Shown in pieces: positions 13,870 to 26,500 of a stretch of 64,000 nucleotides of DNA. Under the pieces are notes generated by a model. It saw only the letters and a program-made list of their open reading frames with translations. It ran no database searches and was not told the origin of the DNA. Numbering within the stretch: position 1 is the stretch's first letter; every line of letters starts with the position of its first letter. The position numbers and the translations under genes are program-made. This DNA comes from Dasyornis broadbenti (lineage: Eukaryota > Chordata > Aves > Passeriformes > Dasyornithidae): positions 1-64,000 of the forward strand of contig VZRN01002235.1 of NCBI GenBank assembly GCA_013397935.1, in the 5' to 3' direction.

Positions 13870-14391
13870 TGTGTTGGGCTTGTGTAGCAAGGTTTTGGCA
13901 GCAGAGGGAGGTGGGGCTGCAGAGTTGTCTTCTGTGGAAAGACACCAAAGGCTTCCCTGATGTCCAACAGAGCCAGTTCCAAGAAAAGAACTGCTGCTAG
14001 CCAAAGCTGAGTCCCTCAGTGATTTTGGTACTGCTTCTGTGATAATATATTTAGGAAGTGGAAAATACTGCTGAACTCCCCCATTCTCTGTTCCTCTGTG
14101 TTGCTCGGGTAGGCAGAAAAATCAGGAGTGAAATTGAGCCTGGGAAGAAAGGTGGGTAAGGGTAGATTGGTTTTAGGTTTATTTATTTCTCACTATCTTG
14201 CTCTATCATTAATTCATGATCATTTATGTTAATTTCCCCAAGCTGAGTCTGTTTTTCCCATGGAGATAATTGGTGAGTGATCTCTCCCTGCCCTTATCTT
14301 GTCCCACAAACTCTTTCGTTGTGTTTACTCCCTCTGTGCTGCTGAGAAGGACTTGCTGGACATCTCACAGCCAAACAGTCACCCCAACACA
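13870..14391 (+). mobile_element. Endogenous retrovirus solo LTR, 522 bp, passerine-type
   Basis: The segment starts TGTGTTGGGCTTGTG and ends CCCCAACACA, giving TG...CA termini with short inverted ends. The opening block (AGCAAGGTTTTGGCAGCAG), the block AACAGAGCCAGTTCCA, the TATA-like AATATATTTA at 14044 and the closing TGAGTGATCTCTCCCTGCC block match, in order, an LTR family I remember as abundant in songbirds. It is shorter than that family's usual length of about 0.9 kb, so internal sequence seems to be missing. No internal retroviral sequence follows, so it is a solo LTR. I see no clear target duplication: left flank CTCAT, right flank AAAAT. No intact AATAAA is visible. The ORF at 14270-14452 is inside it and not a gene. 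Confidence 0.8.
14044..14053 (+). promoter_or_regulatory. TATA-like box of the 13870 LTR
   Basis: AATATATTTA lies about 175 bp into the LTR, where this LTR type has its core promoter. Whether it still works is unknown. Confidence 0.45.
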
Positions 14392-15159
14392 AAAATGTAG
14401 GCTTAAGGTCCACCAGCTGGGATACTGGAGATCGAAGATGCCTGAGACTTGAAACATTTTTTCACTTCCTTTTCTCTCAGTCAAAGTGTCCAAACTCATC
14501 AGAAATTCATAGAGAAACAGTCAGAGGCTAACCATATTCTCTATACCAGTATCAACACCTGAGCCCCAGGAACAGAGACTCAATATCTCTACCATCTTTT
14601 TCTTAACCACCAAGGTTAGTAAAAAATGGCCCATATTTTTGGCCTATGTGATATCCCTGGGTTTCTAACAGCTCAGGCTAAAATTACATTATTGTTTGAT
14701 TACCTGCACTCAAGATTTATCTGACACCAAGTTCCATATTTATTAGGTCTTTATTTTTTATTAAAAAAACCCCAAAACACAACAACTTTAGCTATTAGCC
14801 ATTCACACATTGTTTCTTAGAAAATTTTAGTAGAAAGTAGGGACATTTCCACAAAATAGCTGCAGTTAGCAGTACTATCTCTCCATACTACTCTCTTGCT
14901 ACAGCATACTCCCACTGACTGTGCCAGGCAGAATTGTACTGAAGAAATGATCTTCTGAAAAACAAATGAATAAAATATGTATTTAAAAGTGTTTGTGTCA
15001 GCTGTCCATTCAAAGTCACAGGAATGGCCATCCAGAACAACTGGTGAGACAGCAAGGGTGCACACCGGTGGCACATGGCAGGAGCAAGAAGAAGAGTCAG
15101 TGTGTAGGAGGTTCTCAAGCCTGTCCTGCCAAAGAAGACTGCATCTTGCAGGACCAAAG
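14392..15159. other. Spacer between LTR and CR1, no gene seen
   Basis: The sequence is AT-rich. Overlapping ORFs of 64 to 115 codons run on both strands at 14817-15283 and partly into the adjoining CR1. The minus one contains no domain I recognise. Several phases being open at once argues against coding. Confidence 0.5.
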
Positions 15160-15769
15160 ATCACAGAATAATAGAGTCATAGAATGGTTTGAGTTGGAAG
15201 GGACCTTGTCACCTGCAGTGGGGAGGTACACCTTCTGCAAAGCCAGATTTTTCAATGTCTTGTCCATTACTGAACACTTATAGGCATAAGAAAGTCACAG
15301 CTTCTTTGGGTGTACTGTTCCAGTGCCTCATCACCCTTACAGCAAATCACTTTTTCCTAATATCTTATCTAAATCTACCCTCTTTTGGCTTAAAGCCTTT
15401 CCTCCTCATTCTTTCACTACACACCCTTGTTAAAAGACCTTCTCCAGCATTCTTGTAGGCTCCCTCAGGTACTGGAGGATGCTATATGGTCTCCCCAGAA
15501 TCTTCCCTTCTCCAGGCTGAACAGCCCCAACTCTCTCAGCCTTTCCTCGTGGGAGAGGTGCTTCATCCCTCTGATCATCTTCCGGGCCCTCCTCTGGACT
15601 CTCTCCAACAGGTCCATGTCCTTCCTGTGCAGGGATCCCAGAGCTGGGTGCAGCTCTCACCAGAGCAGAGCAGAGCAGAGCAGAGCAGAGGGGCAGAAAC
15701 CCCTCCCTCGCCCTTCTGCCCATGCTGCTTTGGATGCAACCCAGGATGCATTTTGCTTTCTTGTGGTTG
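15160..15769 (-). mobile_element. CR1 LINE, 5'-truncated 3' fragment (about 610 bp)
   Basis: It begins on the plus strand with TCACAGAATAATAGAGTCAT and AGAATGGTTTGAGTTGGAAG, the antisense CR1 3' end. The blocks 'ccttctccaggctgaac', 'agccccaactctctcagcc' and 'gggccctcctctggac' follow, typical of the antisense CR1 reverse-transcriptase C-terminus. The 5' truncation is near 15769. Seven open frames reported across 15189-15982 are shadows of this repeat. It contains a pentamer expansion (separate entry). Confidence 0.93.
15661..15690. repeat. (CAGAG)6 pentanucleotide expansion inside CR1
   Basis: Six perfect CAGAG units sit where related CR1 copies, as I remember them, have about two units before GGGGCAGAA. 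So this microsatellite probably arose by slippage inside the retroposon after insertion, or was already expanded in the source copy. Confidence 0.9.
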
Positions 15770-18700
15770 GCAAGATAAAGAGGAGGGCTTCTTTAAAAGG
15801 AAAGACAAAGCAATGAAAATGAGATTCAGAAATAACATTACTAAACTCCAAAGACAAAAAATCCCTACAAAACGACCAGAAGATAAGAAAATATCCATTT
15901 TATAAGATGGACAGATAAAAAGGTCCTCTTTTATCAACAGGAACTGGATTTTGATCCCAAAAGAAATCAATGTAAACTTCACTGAAATCAGCTTAATACT
16001 GATATCATTATTATTAAGTTAGTGCAAAAAAGAGCAGATTCCATTCACTTTCACAGAAGCTCAGAAAATCCAGGGTAGTTTGTAATGATAAGCATGTTAG
16101 CTGTGATTGAAATCCACCAACGATCTCCAGAAAATACAAATGTATAAACATACATCTGCCAAAGGAGAACTTCCACGTTAACTATTAGCACCAAAAAGAT
16201 GCACAATAATTGAGGCATTGAAATGTTTTTTCTGAATTTCCAGCTGTCACCTATTCCCTTCCTGAGATATCATGAACATTTTCATCACTTTGATGCGATG
16301 AACACACTAAAAATATTTGCCACACCTCCTTTGCACTTGGTGACCTTGTCAGTGTGCTTGACACAATGAATATACGGAACTTTATTATGCTTCAAAATAC
16401 TCACTTCAATGCTTCCGTGGCTGTGATGATTTTTCTATTGAGTGGTCTCTGTAATAATTTACTAGCATTTTGAGCTAAACAAGTACGTTGATTTGTCACA
16501 AGTCCTTACACTTAACATATTGGATATTTTATATCACAACCAGGCCGTACTTCATAGGAAATGTCTTTTTGAACCTAATGATCATCTGGGAACTCTTTTT
16601 TTTCCCCCTGGGAATTAGCATGCACCTTAAACCTCCATCTACTAGGCTAAAATAAAGGATAAAAGTGAATAGATCACACAGTTAGGATTGTTAGGACTTT
16701 TGATTTGGTTTTGAGTTTAAAATATTGGCATAGGCTTCAGGGCGAGTATATTAAAAAAACATGAACATAATTAATTGATATGATACATAATTACAAGACA
16801 TTATATTACAAATTATGAACATGCCATTCTGAAAATTGATTGCAGACACCATAATTTTTATTAAAAAAATCTAAATACAAATACATTTTGACAAAATCTA
16901 TGGGTTGCTAAACTAGTGGTTTGTGTAAATCTTGGAATGATTTGCTTTCATATTGAAACACCTGGTTTCAAGTTGTAGAGTGAATGTTTTGCACAATGTA
17001 ACTCAAAAAACTGCAAACCACAAGAACTCATGACTAATATGCAGCACATAAGTGACAAAAACAAAACAGTAGTATAAATGCAATGCAGTAAATCAAGACC
17101 AGATGTAACACATAATAAATCAATCATAACTGCCAAGAAATTACTAAATATAGAGCATTTAATTAAAGCTTCTGCTGTGTCCCTAGACAATTCAAGTATA
17201 ACTATTAGCACAGGCCTCCTACCTTTCTTTCCCACCCTTTTTTAAGCTGTACCTTGGCCTGTTTTTCTCTCCTCATTCAAACAATATCCATGAAAAGCAT
17301 TGGGAAGAACACAGAGCAAATACAACTGAAGAGAGTGCCATGGGAGACGTTACAGTCAGAAGGTGGAAAACATCGATTCTGAAAAGAGGAACATAAAGTC
17401 ACGCTAGCCCATTTCATCCCCTGGAGATAGTCAGTAAAACCTCTCTGCTGAATTATACACACATATATATATATATTTTTTCCTCCTCTGTCTATGTTGA
17501 CTGTTCAAAAGGCACTCTCCAAACCCGGCCCACGTTGCTCTCTCTGGTGCACACCTGCCAGTCCCAAGCAGGAGCAGTGCGTAGTCCTGCTCAACAGCGT
17601 GGCTTTGGAGAAACCTCTGCCATGGATGCAATGTAGCTGAAAGAGGAGAATTTGGGCTGAATTAATACTGTTAGCTCACCGGTCCATGGGAAAGTTCCAT
17701 CAGAAAAAGGCTGTAACACACACTGAGTCTACTCATCAGGCAGCCACACACGCTTTGGGGCTGAGGATGTGGCGGATGGTGCCGTGACACCATCAGTAAG
17801 AGACAGCATGTAGCAAGTCATCAGAATCCACGAAACTCTGTGTTAAACCACCATCGCAACCTACTCAGGCCAGTGCACTGCATCGCACAGACCACATCCA
17901 GAAGCATGTATGACCAGAAGAGGTGAAGAACAGTGCATTCCCTTCCAATAATAATGTGAAAATGTCTCCACTCTACAGATTCAACCAGCTGAAAAGGGAG
18001 ACGAGTTTTCAGCCTCTCTCCCAGGAAAAGTTGTCAGAAAATAATTATAATTTCCATTTTGAAAGCTGAAATGCGGATTCCAGACAGACACAAAAATAAT
18101 AAACCATGGTGGGATATTTTTGCTAAAAACCTTCCACATAATCTATCCAAAAAATTATTTCTGATCCTTTGATTAGCATTCCACCTACTAGTTACCATTG
18201 GGTATGTTTGACTACAAGTTAAGAAGACATTGCTTCTTGCATTAAGCATTTTTGCCTTGAGTTATTGACACATTTTAAATTATTCTACTTTATGTCCATC
18301 CTTAATAGAACAGAAATCTGCTACAAAACATCTTTCTTAACAGACTTGCCTCAGGTACTGTGCAGAGATTCATAATTTAACAGCTCCCCCAAACAGACAG
18401 GCGTACAGCTTGTTTAATAGGCTTGTTCAACCCTTTGGCTTCTGTGAGGTATAAGTGGATTATAGAGGTTTGCCTGGCTATCTTTTTACACAGCTTCCCA
18501 AATAATTGTCATAAATATCCCTACTTCCTTAACCCAATTAATGAAACATAGCAAACATCTAGTCTGCTGCTTCTATTGATGAAACAGTTTCTTAGGAAAC
18601 ACATAACCATTGCCACCCCACGCTGCATGCAGATGTTCTCGTTTCACACAGAGAAGTGAGATGCATTTGAAAGAAAAAAAAAAGAGGAAAAACTCTCATA

Positions 18701-18859
18701 AGTAGCATAAGAATTCTTTAGTCACTGATAAAGATTTTTCTTCCTGTCATGACTTTTCAGAAGACAAGTTTAATGGGAAACATATGGATTCATCATTGCA
18801 GAAAATCAACCTTGCTTCAGATGATCATTTATTTACTTTCTAGAAAAAGGTATTTATGC

Positions 18860-18878
18860 AAAAAAAAAAAAAAAAAAA
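18860..18878. repeat. A19 homopolymer tract
   Basis: A run of 19 A follows TATTTATGC. No retroposon body is visible upstream, so origin as a poly-A tail is not supported. Confidence 0.9.
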
Positions 18879-19667
18879 TTACATTCTGGGAGTTTTAATA
18901 GCCATTTTGCAATCCTGTAATGGTAAACTGGATCCTGCACTAAAAGCAGTCAACATAGGAGTGTTTCAGCAGCAGGGTGAATGGAGATCACTCACATAAG
19001 CAGGGCTGGCAGTTATCAGACCTCAATATTTTTTCTTTTGCATAAGCTAAGCAAAACAAAATAGCTATTAAGTAGAGTAAACGTTTTCATTTAGAATAGA
19101 AAACACTTAAAAGAATAATAGTTTCCCTATTCAAATAACAGATGTATGGTAACAGGACTAGGTTCATGAAAAAAGAAATTATCTGAAAAGCTATTAAAAT
19201 ATTAAATATTTATGGTCTCAAATCTTCATCTATTTCACATCCCCTTAACTATTTTAGCATGATTTTATGAATATTTAATGTTATGAAAACATTCTTTTTG
19301 TGATCCTGCTGAAATATTCAGCAAAAAGAAAAATGTCATTTACACCAGATGATTAATGTCCAAGATTCCTAAATCAACAAGCCCAGAAACCAGGGAGCCT
19401 GAGTAAAAGCAGTTGCAGTCTGGAATCTGAAACAGGGTTGTTGTGTCCTTGAGAACAGCAGCACTGGAGATACCCAATAAAAGTGCTGGCTGTATTACAT
19501 TTAAAAACAAGAAGAAACGTGTTGTGGCACTCTGTGGGGGAAGATGTATGTGTAGTGTGATTCAGCGTCACAGTAACACTGGTGCAAGGGAGTGCATCTG
19601 CTTGCTGAGCTGAACAAAAATGAGTAGTAAAACAAACAGTTCTTTGTGCAGTGGCAGTCATAAGCCC

Positions 19668-19701
19668 AAAAAAAAAGAAAAAAAAAGAAAAAAAAAGAAA
19701 A
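19668..19701. repeat. A9G decamer microsatellite, about 3.4 units
   Basis: Three exact AAAAAAAAAG units with period 10 are followed by AAAA. Simple A-rich repeat. Confidence 0.88.
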
Positions 19702-20099
19702 GATGGAATTAGTGGTCTGAGTGAAATATGTTTCAAAAGACCATTCCCCTCTGGAGACCAACACTGCCTCCCTTCTCACACTGCTGTAGCATCTACCTGG
19801 CTTGCTGGAAAGTAGAGTGTGTTACATGCAACTGCTGACACGATCAGACAACACTAAATGCCCCCAATTACTTCATTATTTATGAAATGTTTGCTGGGTG
19901 CAGTCAGTGGCTTCACGATGAAAAAGCTGCAACAATGAGGCTCTGTCAGATTTTTGGCAGACACACATCCAAACACATAAAAACAAGTTAAAACACTATC
20001 TTTATGCATAATTCTTTCTTGGCATGTGTCCTCAGTTACCATAATTTGAAGCGAGAAAACACTTCTACTTTTTCTCACTCTGAAATAGTGTGGCCAAAA

Positions 20100-20570
20100 G
20101 TGTATCTAATTCCCCTCCTCCCCCAGAAGAGAAACAGCCTTGTCAAGGGCTGGGTTGTATGTGTGCTTGAGATACCAAGGTTTCCATTTACCACACAGCT
20201 GCACCAACGCTAGCAGCCCTTCCTGCTGCCAGACGCCTGGAGTCACAGACCCACAGCTGCCCACAAGCATCATCGGCGACTGGCCAGGGCTCAACTTCTC
20301 GACCTAGACTCAGCCTTGGCTCTGCTCTGGCTGCTGATCCACTCCTTTTGCAGGAAATCCTGCAAAGCCTGTGCAGAATGGCGAGGATTCAGCGTGCCAA
20401 GAGATGGAATCAGTGTGGGTAGGGGGGAGCACAGTGCAGAGCCATGAACGCTTTGTGAAAGTGCGCTTCGAAGCTGATTTACAGCTGGAAAGCCCTCTTG
20501 GTGCAAATAGTTCATAAAGCATATGACCTAAGTACTTGCCCACAGGGCCACAATAACATTTATGTAGCAT
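20100..20570. other. GC-richer patch, unassigned
   Basis: GC content rises and minus-strand frames stay open: 74 codons at 20291-20515 and 86 codons at 20310-20570. A 20-bp dyad, TTTGCAGGA-AA-TCCTGCAAA, lies at 20347-20366. I recognise no repeat family, and no splice-flanked exon can be argued convincingly. The patch could be a conserved non-coding element, an untranslated exon or chance. Confidence 0.35.
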
Positions 20571-23500
20571 AAATTAATGTGTTTCAAGCGCTAATTCAAT
20601 CTGGCGAGCTAATTCCTCTGGTTTTGGCAGAATGTGACCTCTGCAACAAAGTACGGTGCTTGTGGTGATGACTCACAGTTCTGGCTGCCTTGCATTTGGG
20701 AGTCACATGCACCCTGATGAACAAAGAGTGCTATTCGTCAAGCAGTCGTAAAAATATACCTCCAGAATATGTTTGGATCACTGCTAATTGAAATTTCCTT
20801 TTTACAGGAATCTGATCAAAACCAGCTGTGGTTTTGGAGTCAAGCAGGAACAGATTTATATATTACATTAGAAACCCGACAAATTCAGACGCAAGCAGTT
20901 GAATGAATGCCTACAATAGGCTGGGGAGACACATATAAAATTACTTGAGACTTCCCCAAAGGAAAATCCTACACTGGATGTGGATTCTTTTTGCGTTTCT
21001 TTTTTCTGATTCCCTCTTCAGTGAAAGGCTATATCTAAATAGTGCCCCAAATTCAAGAGACTTTATTAGTGCTTTTGGTCATGCCACAACCAGAGAACAA
21101 AAAGGTGAGGCAAATCTCTTGAGGATCACATTATTTTCTGTGCTTGTCTTCAACAAGCAGGATTAGTAACATGCCTTTCTATAGAGGGTCAGCTGTAACT
21201 GGACAAACAGAAATGTTGGAGGGAAAAAGCAAGTGGGTACCTGCCTCCTGACCTGTAATTTCCTCAACTATTATAAGACCACCGGGTATTAGACTGCTTA
21301 TTTTTTCAGGCAGTGAAGGCTTACTGAATTTCTAACACAAAATCCATTCTCTTTTACTTCTGTCTGGTCAGCTGACTGTTTCCCACTCTTTCAGATCCAA
21401 TTGTGTCTACTGCAACTGTTTGTGAAGATCCACACGTTCACAGTCTTCACGGCTGATGACTGATTGGTAAAATTGCAGGTCTATCAAGCCATAGCAAGCT
21501 CTCTGTAATCATCCTGTCACTGTGAATACCTGAGGTCCTCTATCTGCAGACAGCCTTCCCCTGAGAAATCAAATCCAGTTCCAGATTCTTCTCATCACTT
21601 TCAAGGTCACCATAATCCAAATCCAAACCTGTCCCAAAAGAGTGGGACTCAAGAGACTGTAAAGGCCAGCTTAGACAGCTTTATTACTAGTATGTTATTT
21701 GTGATCTTTGCAAATAAAAATCTACATTACATACATTGTAAGACTATAAGAAAGGTAATGATTCCTATAGCTTATGAAAATGTCAAAATGTAAATCAACT
21801 TGTGAGAAAAATAGCCAGATGAAAGAATTCAGTCCCCAGTTTATTGATAATTTACATGCACATTGTCCCTTTCAGAAGAGATCAGTCAGAGGCACGCATG
21901 TTAATGTTTAACATGCATTCCAAAGCTAAGCAAAAGTACAGCATTTGTTGGTTCCAGGAAAAAGAAGGTTGTATCAGGAAAGAGTCTAAAAGAATCCCTG
22001 ACTCGCACGTAGAACAAGACTGGCAGACAAGGTGTGTAGACAAAAATTATTTCTCTGATTAGACAAACTAATTTGGTTCAGGAAAATTAAACACTCCTTT
22101 GTTTACCTAAGATCTTCTTCAGGTAAGAAACAGAACAGGATGTATATTTTGGGGTGTCTTTTTTGAGTTATACTTCTAATGCTGGAATGAAAACCTTTTA
22201 TTCCCCAAAAATGAGACTAGACTTGTCCTAATGTTGGTTTATGTGATTCAGAGGAGCTGAAAAAAATTGCTCAGTTGAAAGGCATAGACCCAGGCAAGCA
22301 GTGTTGATGAAGAAAATAGCTGCTTCCAGCGTGACTGAGTTCTAAGTCCAATAGCGCATAGGGGCAGGGGTCTGTTCCTCGTGAAACTTTGCTCCAAGGC
22401 TCATAGCACCTACTAAGAGTTTTCGGAGAAGGATCAACTCTATCTTTAGGATGTTTTTCTCATGACTTGCTGAAGAGACCCAGAGAGTAGTAAGCCAGGG
22501 CATAATCAACTTTTCCACTAAAGGGGACCACCTGTCTTATGACTCATGTATTGATCCTTGCTCCTGCCCAGTTTATGTTGCACTAGGTAAAAATATCATT
22601 GAAGAGAAACCTCACTGCTGTAGTAAGAAATTTCACACCTACTGGCTCTTTACTGGAGGGCTTACCTTTAAAAAGATCAAAAATAAATAGCAAACTAGAC
22701 TGCTAAAAGCAAAATTAATTTCTCTAAATTAGTTTTATCTCAGAGAATTCTGAACACACCCACTCAATTAGGAACACAAGCACAAAAAATAAAGGAAAGC
22801 AGTACACCAAGAAACCAACCAAACTATTTCTGCCTCATCTTCAAAAAGAAATTGAGGTGAAGAAAATATTACTTTGTAACAGTTGTCATCATAGTAATAT
22901 TGAGTATCACCAGAAGACTATATATTTTGTCACTGTGATTGAAGAGAAAATGTTCTGTATTGTATTTCCTTTCAGAGGACAATAGACTTTTTATGACCAT
23001 TGTGTGTTTTTTACTCACTTGGGGTAAGTCTGTAAATGTAGCTTAGCTGTATGTAGAAGACTGTAGAGTGAAAAATCACTTTGGTAAATACTATGAAAAA
23101 TCCTAAAGCAAGATATGGGAGATTTCAACCCCTTGCACTTCCTAATGTTATACAAATGCAGTTTTGTGTTTCAGAGTGTTTCTTGTTACGAGGGTAAAAG
23201 AAATGTTTCCAGATTGATGAGACTACTGTAATTAGACAATCAAAGCTTTGTGGTTTCGGGATATGTTTGCTACAATGCACTTGCATGAGCAAATGTCCCT
23301 GGAGAGATTAGGGAGTCATCATTTAAACAAAATTACAATCCTCAATAGCTATAGCTACTGTATTATGCCAGGATTTAAAAAAAAAGTCTCAATAACTTTT
23401 TTGTTTCTGGATGCAGCTCTGTACACAGAACAAGTTTCATTTTTGTGAATGGTTCTGATTGTTTCACTTACACCAGCAGGAGTAGTACTGTACAGTCCAA

Positions 23501-26500
23501 AAGAGTTTCTTGTGTTCCTGATTCTTCACTCGAGGTCTGTCACTTAATTACACTTACTCATTCTTAAGCCAATGCTACAATGACATGATGTGGCCTTGCT
23601 GCATCTGCTGGAAACTATGACTTCTGCCACTTCCAACATCTTATCAAGCAGCACACAAGCTCAAAGGCTTTGAACATTGTCTCTGTATCTCATACAATTT
23701 CTTGAACAGAAAGGGTGACATAGGTAGTTGATGGTTACTTCTCATAACTTCTAACCCTTTCCCATAAAAAAACCCCATATCTACATTTTTTTTTATTTGA
23801 TTCATTACACTCATTAACACTGGATTTCTTTAGGGCATATTAGGTATAACATTTTGGATGCAGAAGAAGACTTTTTTAGAAGGAAACCAAGAAATTATCA
23901 AATTGTAGATATAATAGTCAGTATTATTATCGAAGCTGCAGATTTCACAGTATCCATAATTAACTCCATGCAAATATTGCATGAATGAAGCACAGTGTAG
24001 TTCTAGTTTCAAAATAAACATATCCTCAGGCAGGAGGATGAAGGTTGAATTTTCATGGTTACAGTGGCTATACATTTCTATCAACAGATATAGCAACTGA
24101 GTCAAGCAGTCACTATGACAGATTAAAAGACGAAGCACTCCTTAAAGATACAGAATTAAACCATGTGATAAGAGTGTCTCAATTTTTAAAACCCATTTTT
24201 ACATTATACCATTAAGAAATGTGTAAAATAAGTTGGGTTTTGAGGCTTTTAAAATCTTTACACATCCATTTAATGGCATGTCAGGCTTAAAAAGAGAAAA
24301 GTGTCAGACTGATTTGATAAGAAAGTTGTCAGAAGTACATTTATTGAGACATGTAAAGAATTACTTTATATTTTATTTTATTTTCTGCTTGGAGATAAAA
24401 AGTAGAAACAAGGAAAAACAAACTTATGTAAGCAGTGTAAATTACATTGATTTTGTGCTATGATTCAGTGATGCTGTGCTCACATAAAACATATATATGT
24501 TGAATGGGAGGATTTTATGCACTTAATGTACTTATTTGCCATCTCTTTTGATCTAACTAGAGATTTTCTAGTTTCATAATCCTAACATGCCAGCCTCTGA
24601 GGTAAAAATATGAAGGAAAAATCAAAATGCTGTCCTTGAAGTTTCAGTGAAGCAAATGGAAGAAAATCTATTATAAAGAGTCACAACTTCCTACATCCTG
24701 TATTACACCCATCTAATGCAGAGGGATAGGTTCTCATTTAGGAAATAACTGATCTCTCACGTCACAAAGAAAGTTGACTACAACCTTGAGGAAAAGAACA
24801 GCTGAAAAAAGAGAATAAAAATCAAAAACTTTGCCTGGATCAGACCTGGAGAAGGCTGGAGATTCTCTGCTTTTTAAGTGTTTCCAGCAGAATGTTAAAT
24901 TAAACAACCTGAAATGCCTAAGGTAGGAAATCAAAGGTAAACCTCTAAAGTGTATGTTGCCTGGATCTACTTCCAGACCTGGTGGACCAAAGCAAGACTA
25001 CAACGTCCCCTTTCAGAGATTGGCCTCTCATCTTGATATTTGGCCAGAGGGCTAGGCTGACTATCAGAAAACAACTTTTGGATCCCAAAGCTCTCTTAGT
25101 GATTTTGGGTTTGTGGGGCAACACTGAGCCATGTGGCACTATTCTCACATGCTTCACCGAGGTTCAGCACACACCTCTGTAGCTCTGCGGTGCCAGAAGG
25201 CATCCTGGACTCCTTACTCTATAATCAAGTGATGCTACAGAGAAAGATGGCTGCCTTCTTGGCACAGGGAAGTTAGGGGACTTTTTTATCCTTACATTTT
25301 CCCTGAAGCAGTTTGATAACATCTGGTGGAGGTGTTGGACAGATATACATGAGATTTACTCATTTGTATCCACTTTAGTAGTTTAGCAGATACCAGTTAA
25401 TGGTAGTGGAAGACAAGTCTACCACCTTTAATTTTTCATTTTTTTTTAGCAGCATTGAAAACCAGCTGAACCAGTGTGACAAAGGCAATGTATGAATGCC
25501 ACATTTTAATCCTGTGAGTAAAAGGGAATCAGAACTGCCTCTCACTAAAAATACATGCATCTGGGGTTTTTTTAATAAAATGGAAATTTTACCTGTCAGT
25601 TTCCCTCATCCCCTACTTTACTAAAAGCAGATCTAAAAGTACCTTCATGGATATAGACGACACTTGAATGGAAATCTTCCAGAATAAAGAGCCTGAGTGG
25701 ACAAACAACTCATGACCAAGAAACCATAAGTCAACCATGTCAAACCAACAGGAGAGCTAGCAAAATGGACACATCAAGTCAGTGTGGATCCAGTAGAATT
25801 TCACTGTTGGCACTCTCGTACAACCTCTCACTCTGCCTGAATGTTCAGAGGATAGAGTAGGAAATCTAAGGAGCGGTTGAAAGTCAGAAAATTGCTGGAG
25901 AATCCCACCTGCACAGAGCAACAGTGTTTTTCCTTCTTGCCATGCTTTTAGTCCCTGCCTCCACCCAAACAGGCAGCCTGCCATAACGGTGAAGAAACAG
26001 TTCCCTGGTATGAATAGCCCTAAAAAATGGACTTTTAGTAATAGTAAACCAAATCAATTTGGTATGGCATAGCTAATAGATACCCTGCCTTACAGTAAGC
26101 TCAAGAAATTAATTGTTTTCCTGTTGTGCTGAAAGATAAAGCCTTCATCCCCACATTACCATATATTTACAGAAATTCACTCCCACCCCAAACGAAATAA
26201 AAACATGTTTAATATGAATCCTGTGGTCTTTTCTTGGTGCTCTCCATTCATTCATTAACAGAAATCCTTTTCATTTTAACCTTATTAGTGAGTGATGAAA
26301 ACAAAGCCCCACAACGATTTTATTGCCACTAAGCAATGTTTACTAAGAGTTTAAAATTCTTTTTAAGCCAAGTCTTTGGTGAGTACTAGAAGGACCTACT
26401 TTCCTGCCAGAAGAACACATCATATGCTTGCACTTGTGTCCATGGGAAAGGCTGTTCCTGGCACGGCTTATCAAGGTTCCAATACCTGGGCTCTGAGATC

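Larger units (their letters stand above)
15770..20099. other. Non-coding DNA, no gene seen
   Basis: Mostly AT-rich. A short CA/TA dinucleotide run lies at about 17458-17476. A somewhat GC-richer stretch at 17500-18010 has no recognised repeat or exon; its ORFs are at most 66 codons. ORFs at 19374-19779 (minus) derive partly from the A-rich tract at 19668 and read as poly-Phe/Ser. Nothing supports a gene. Confidence 0.55.

Noticed and set aside
15427..15982. Cluster of ORFs of 97-139 codons on both strands
   Set aside because: They lie in an antisense CR1 fragment and its CAGAG repeat; poly-Glu/Ser/Arg stretches are microsatellite translation.
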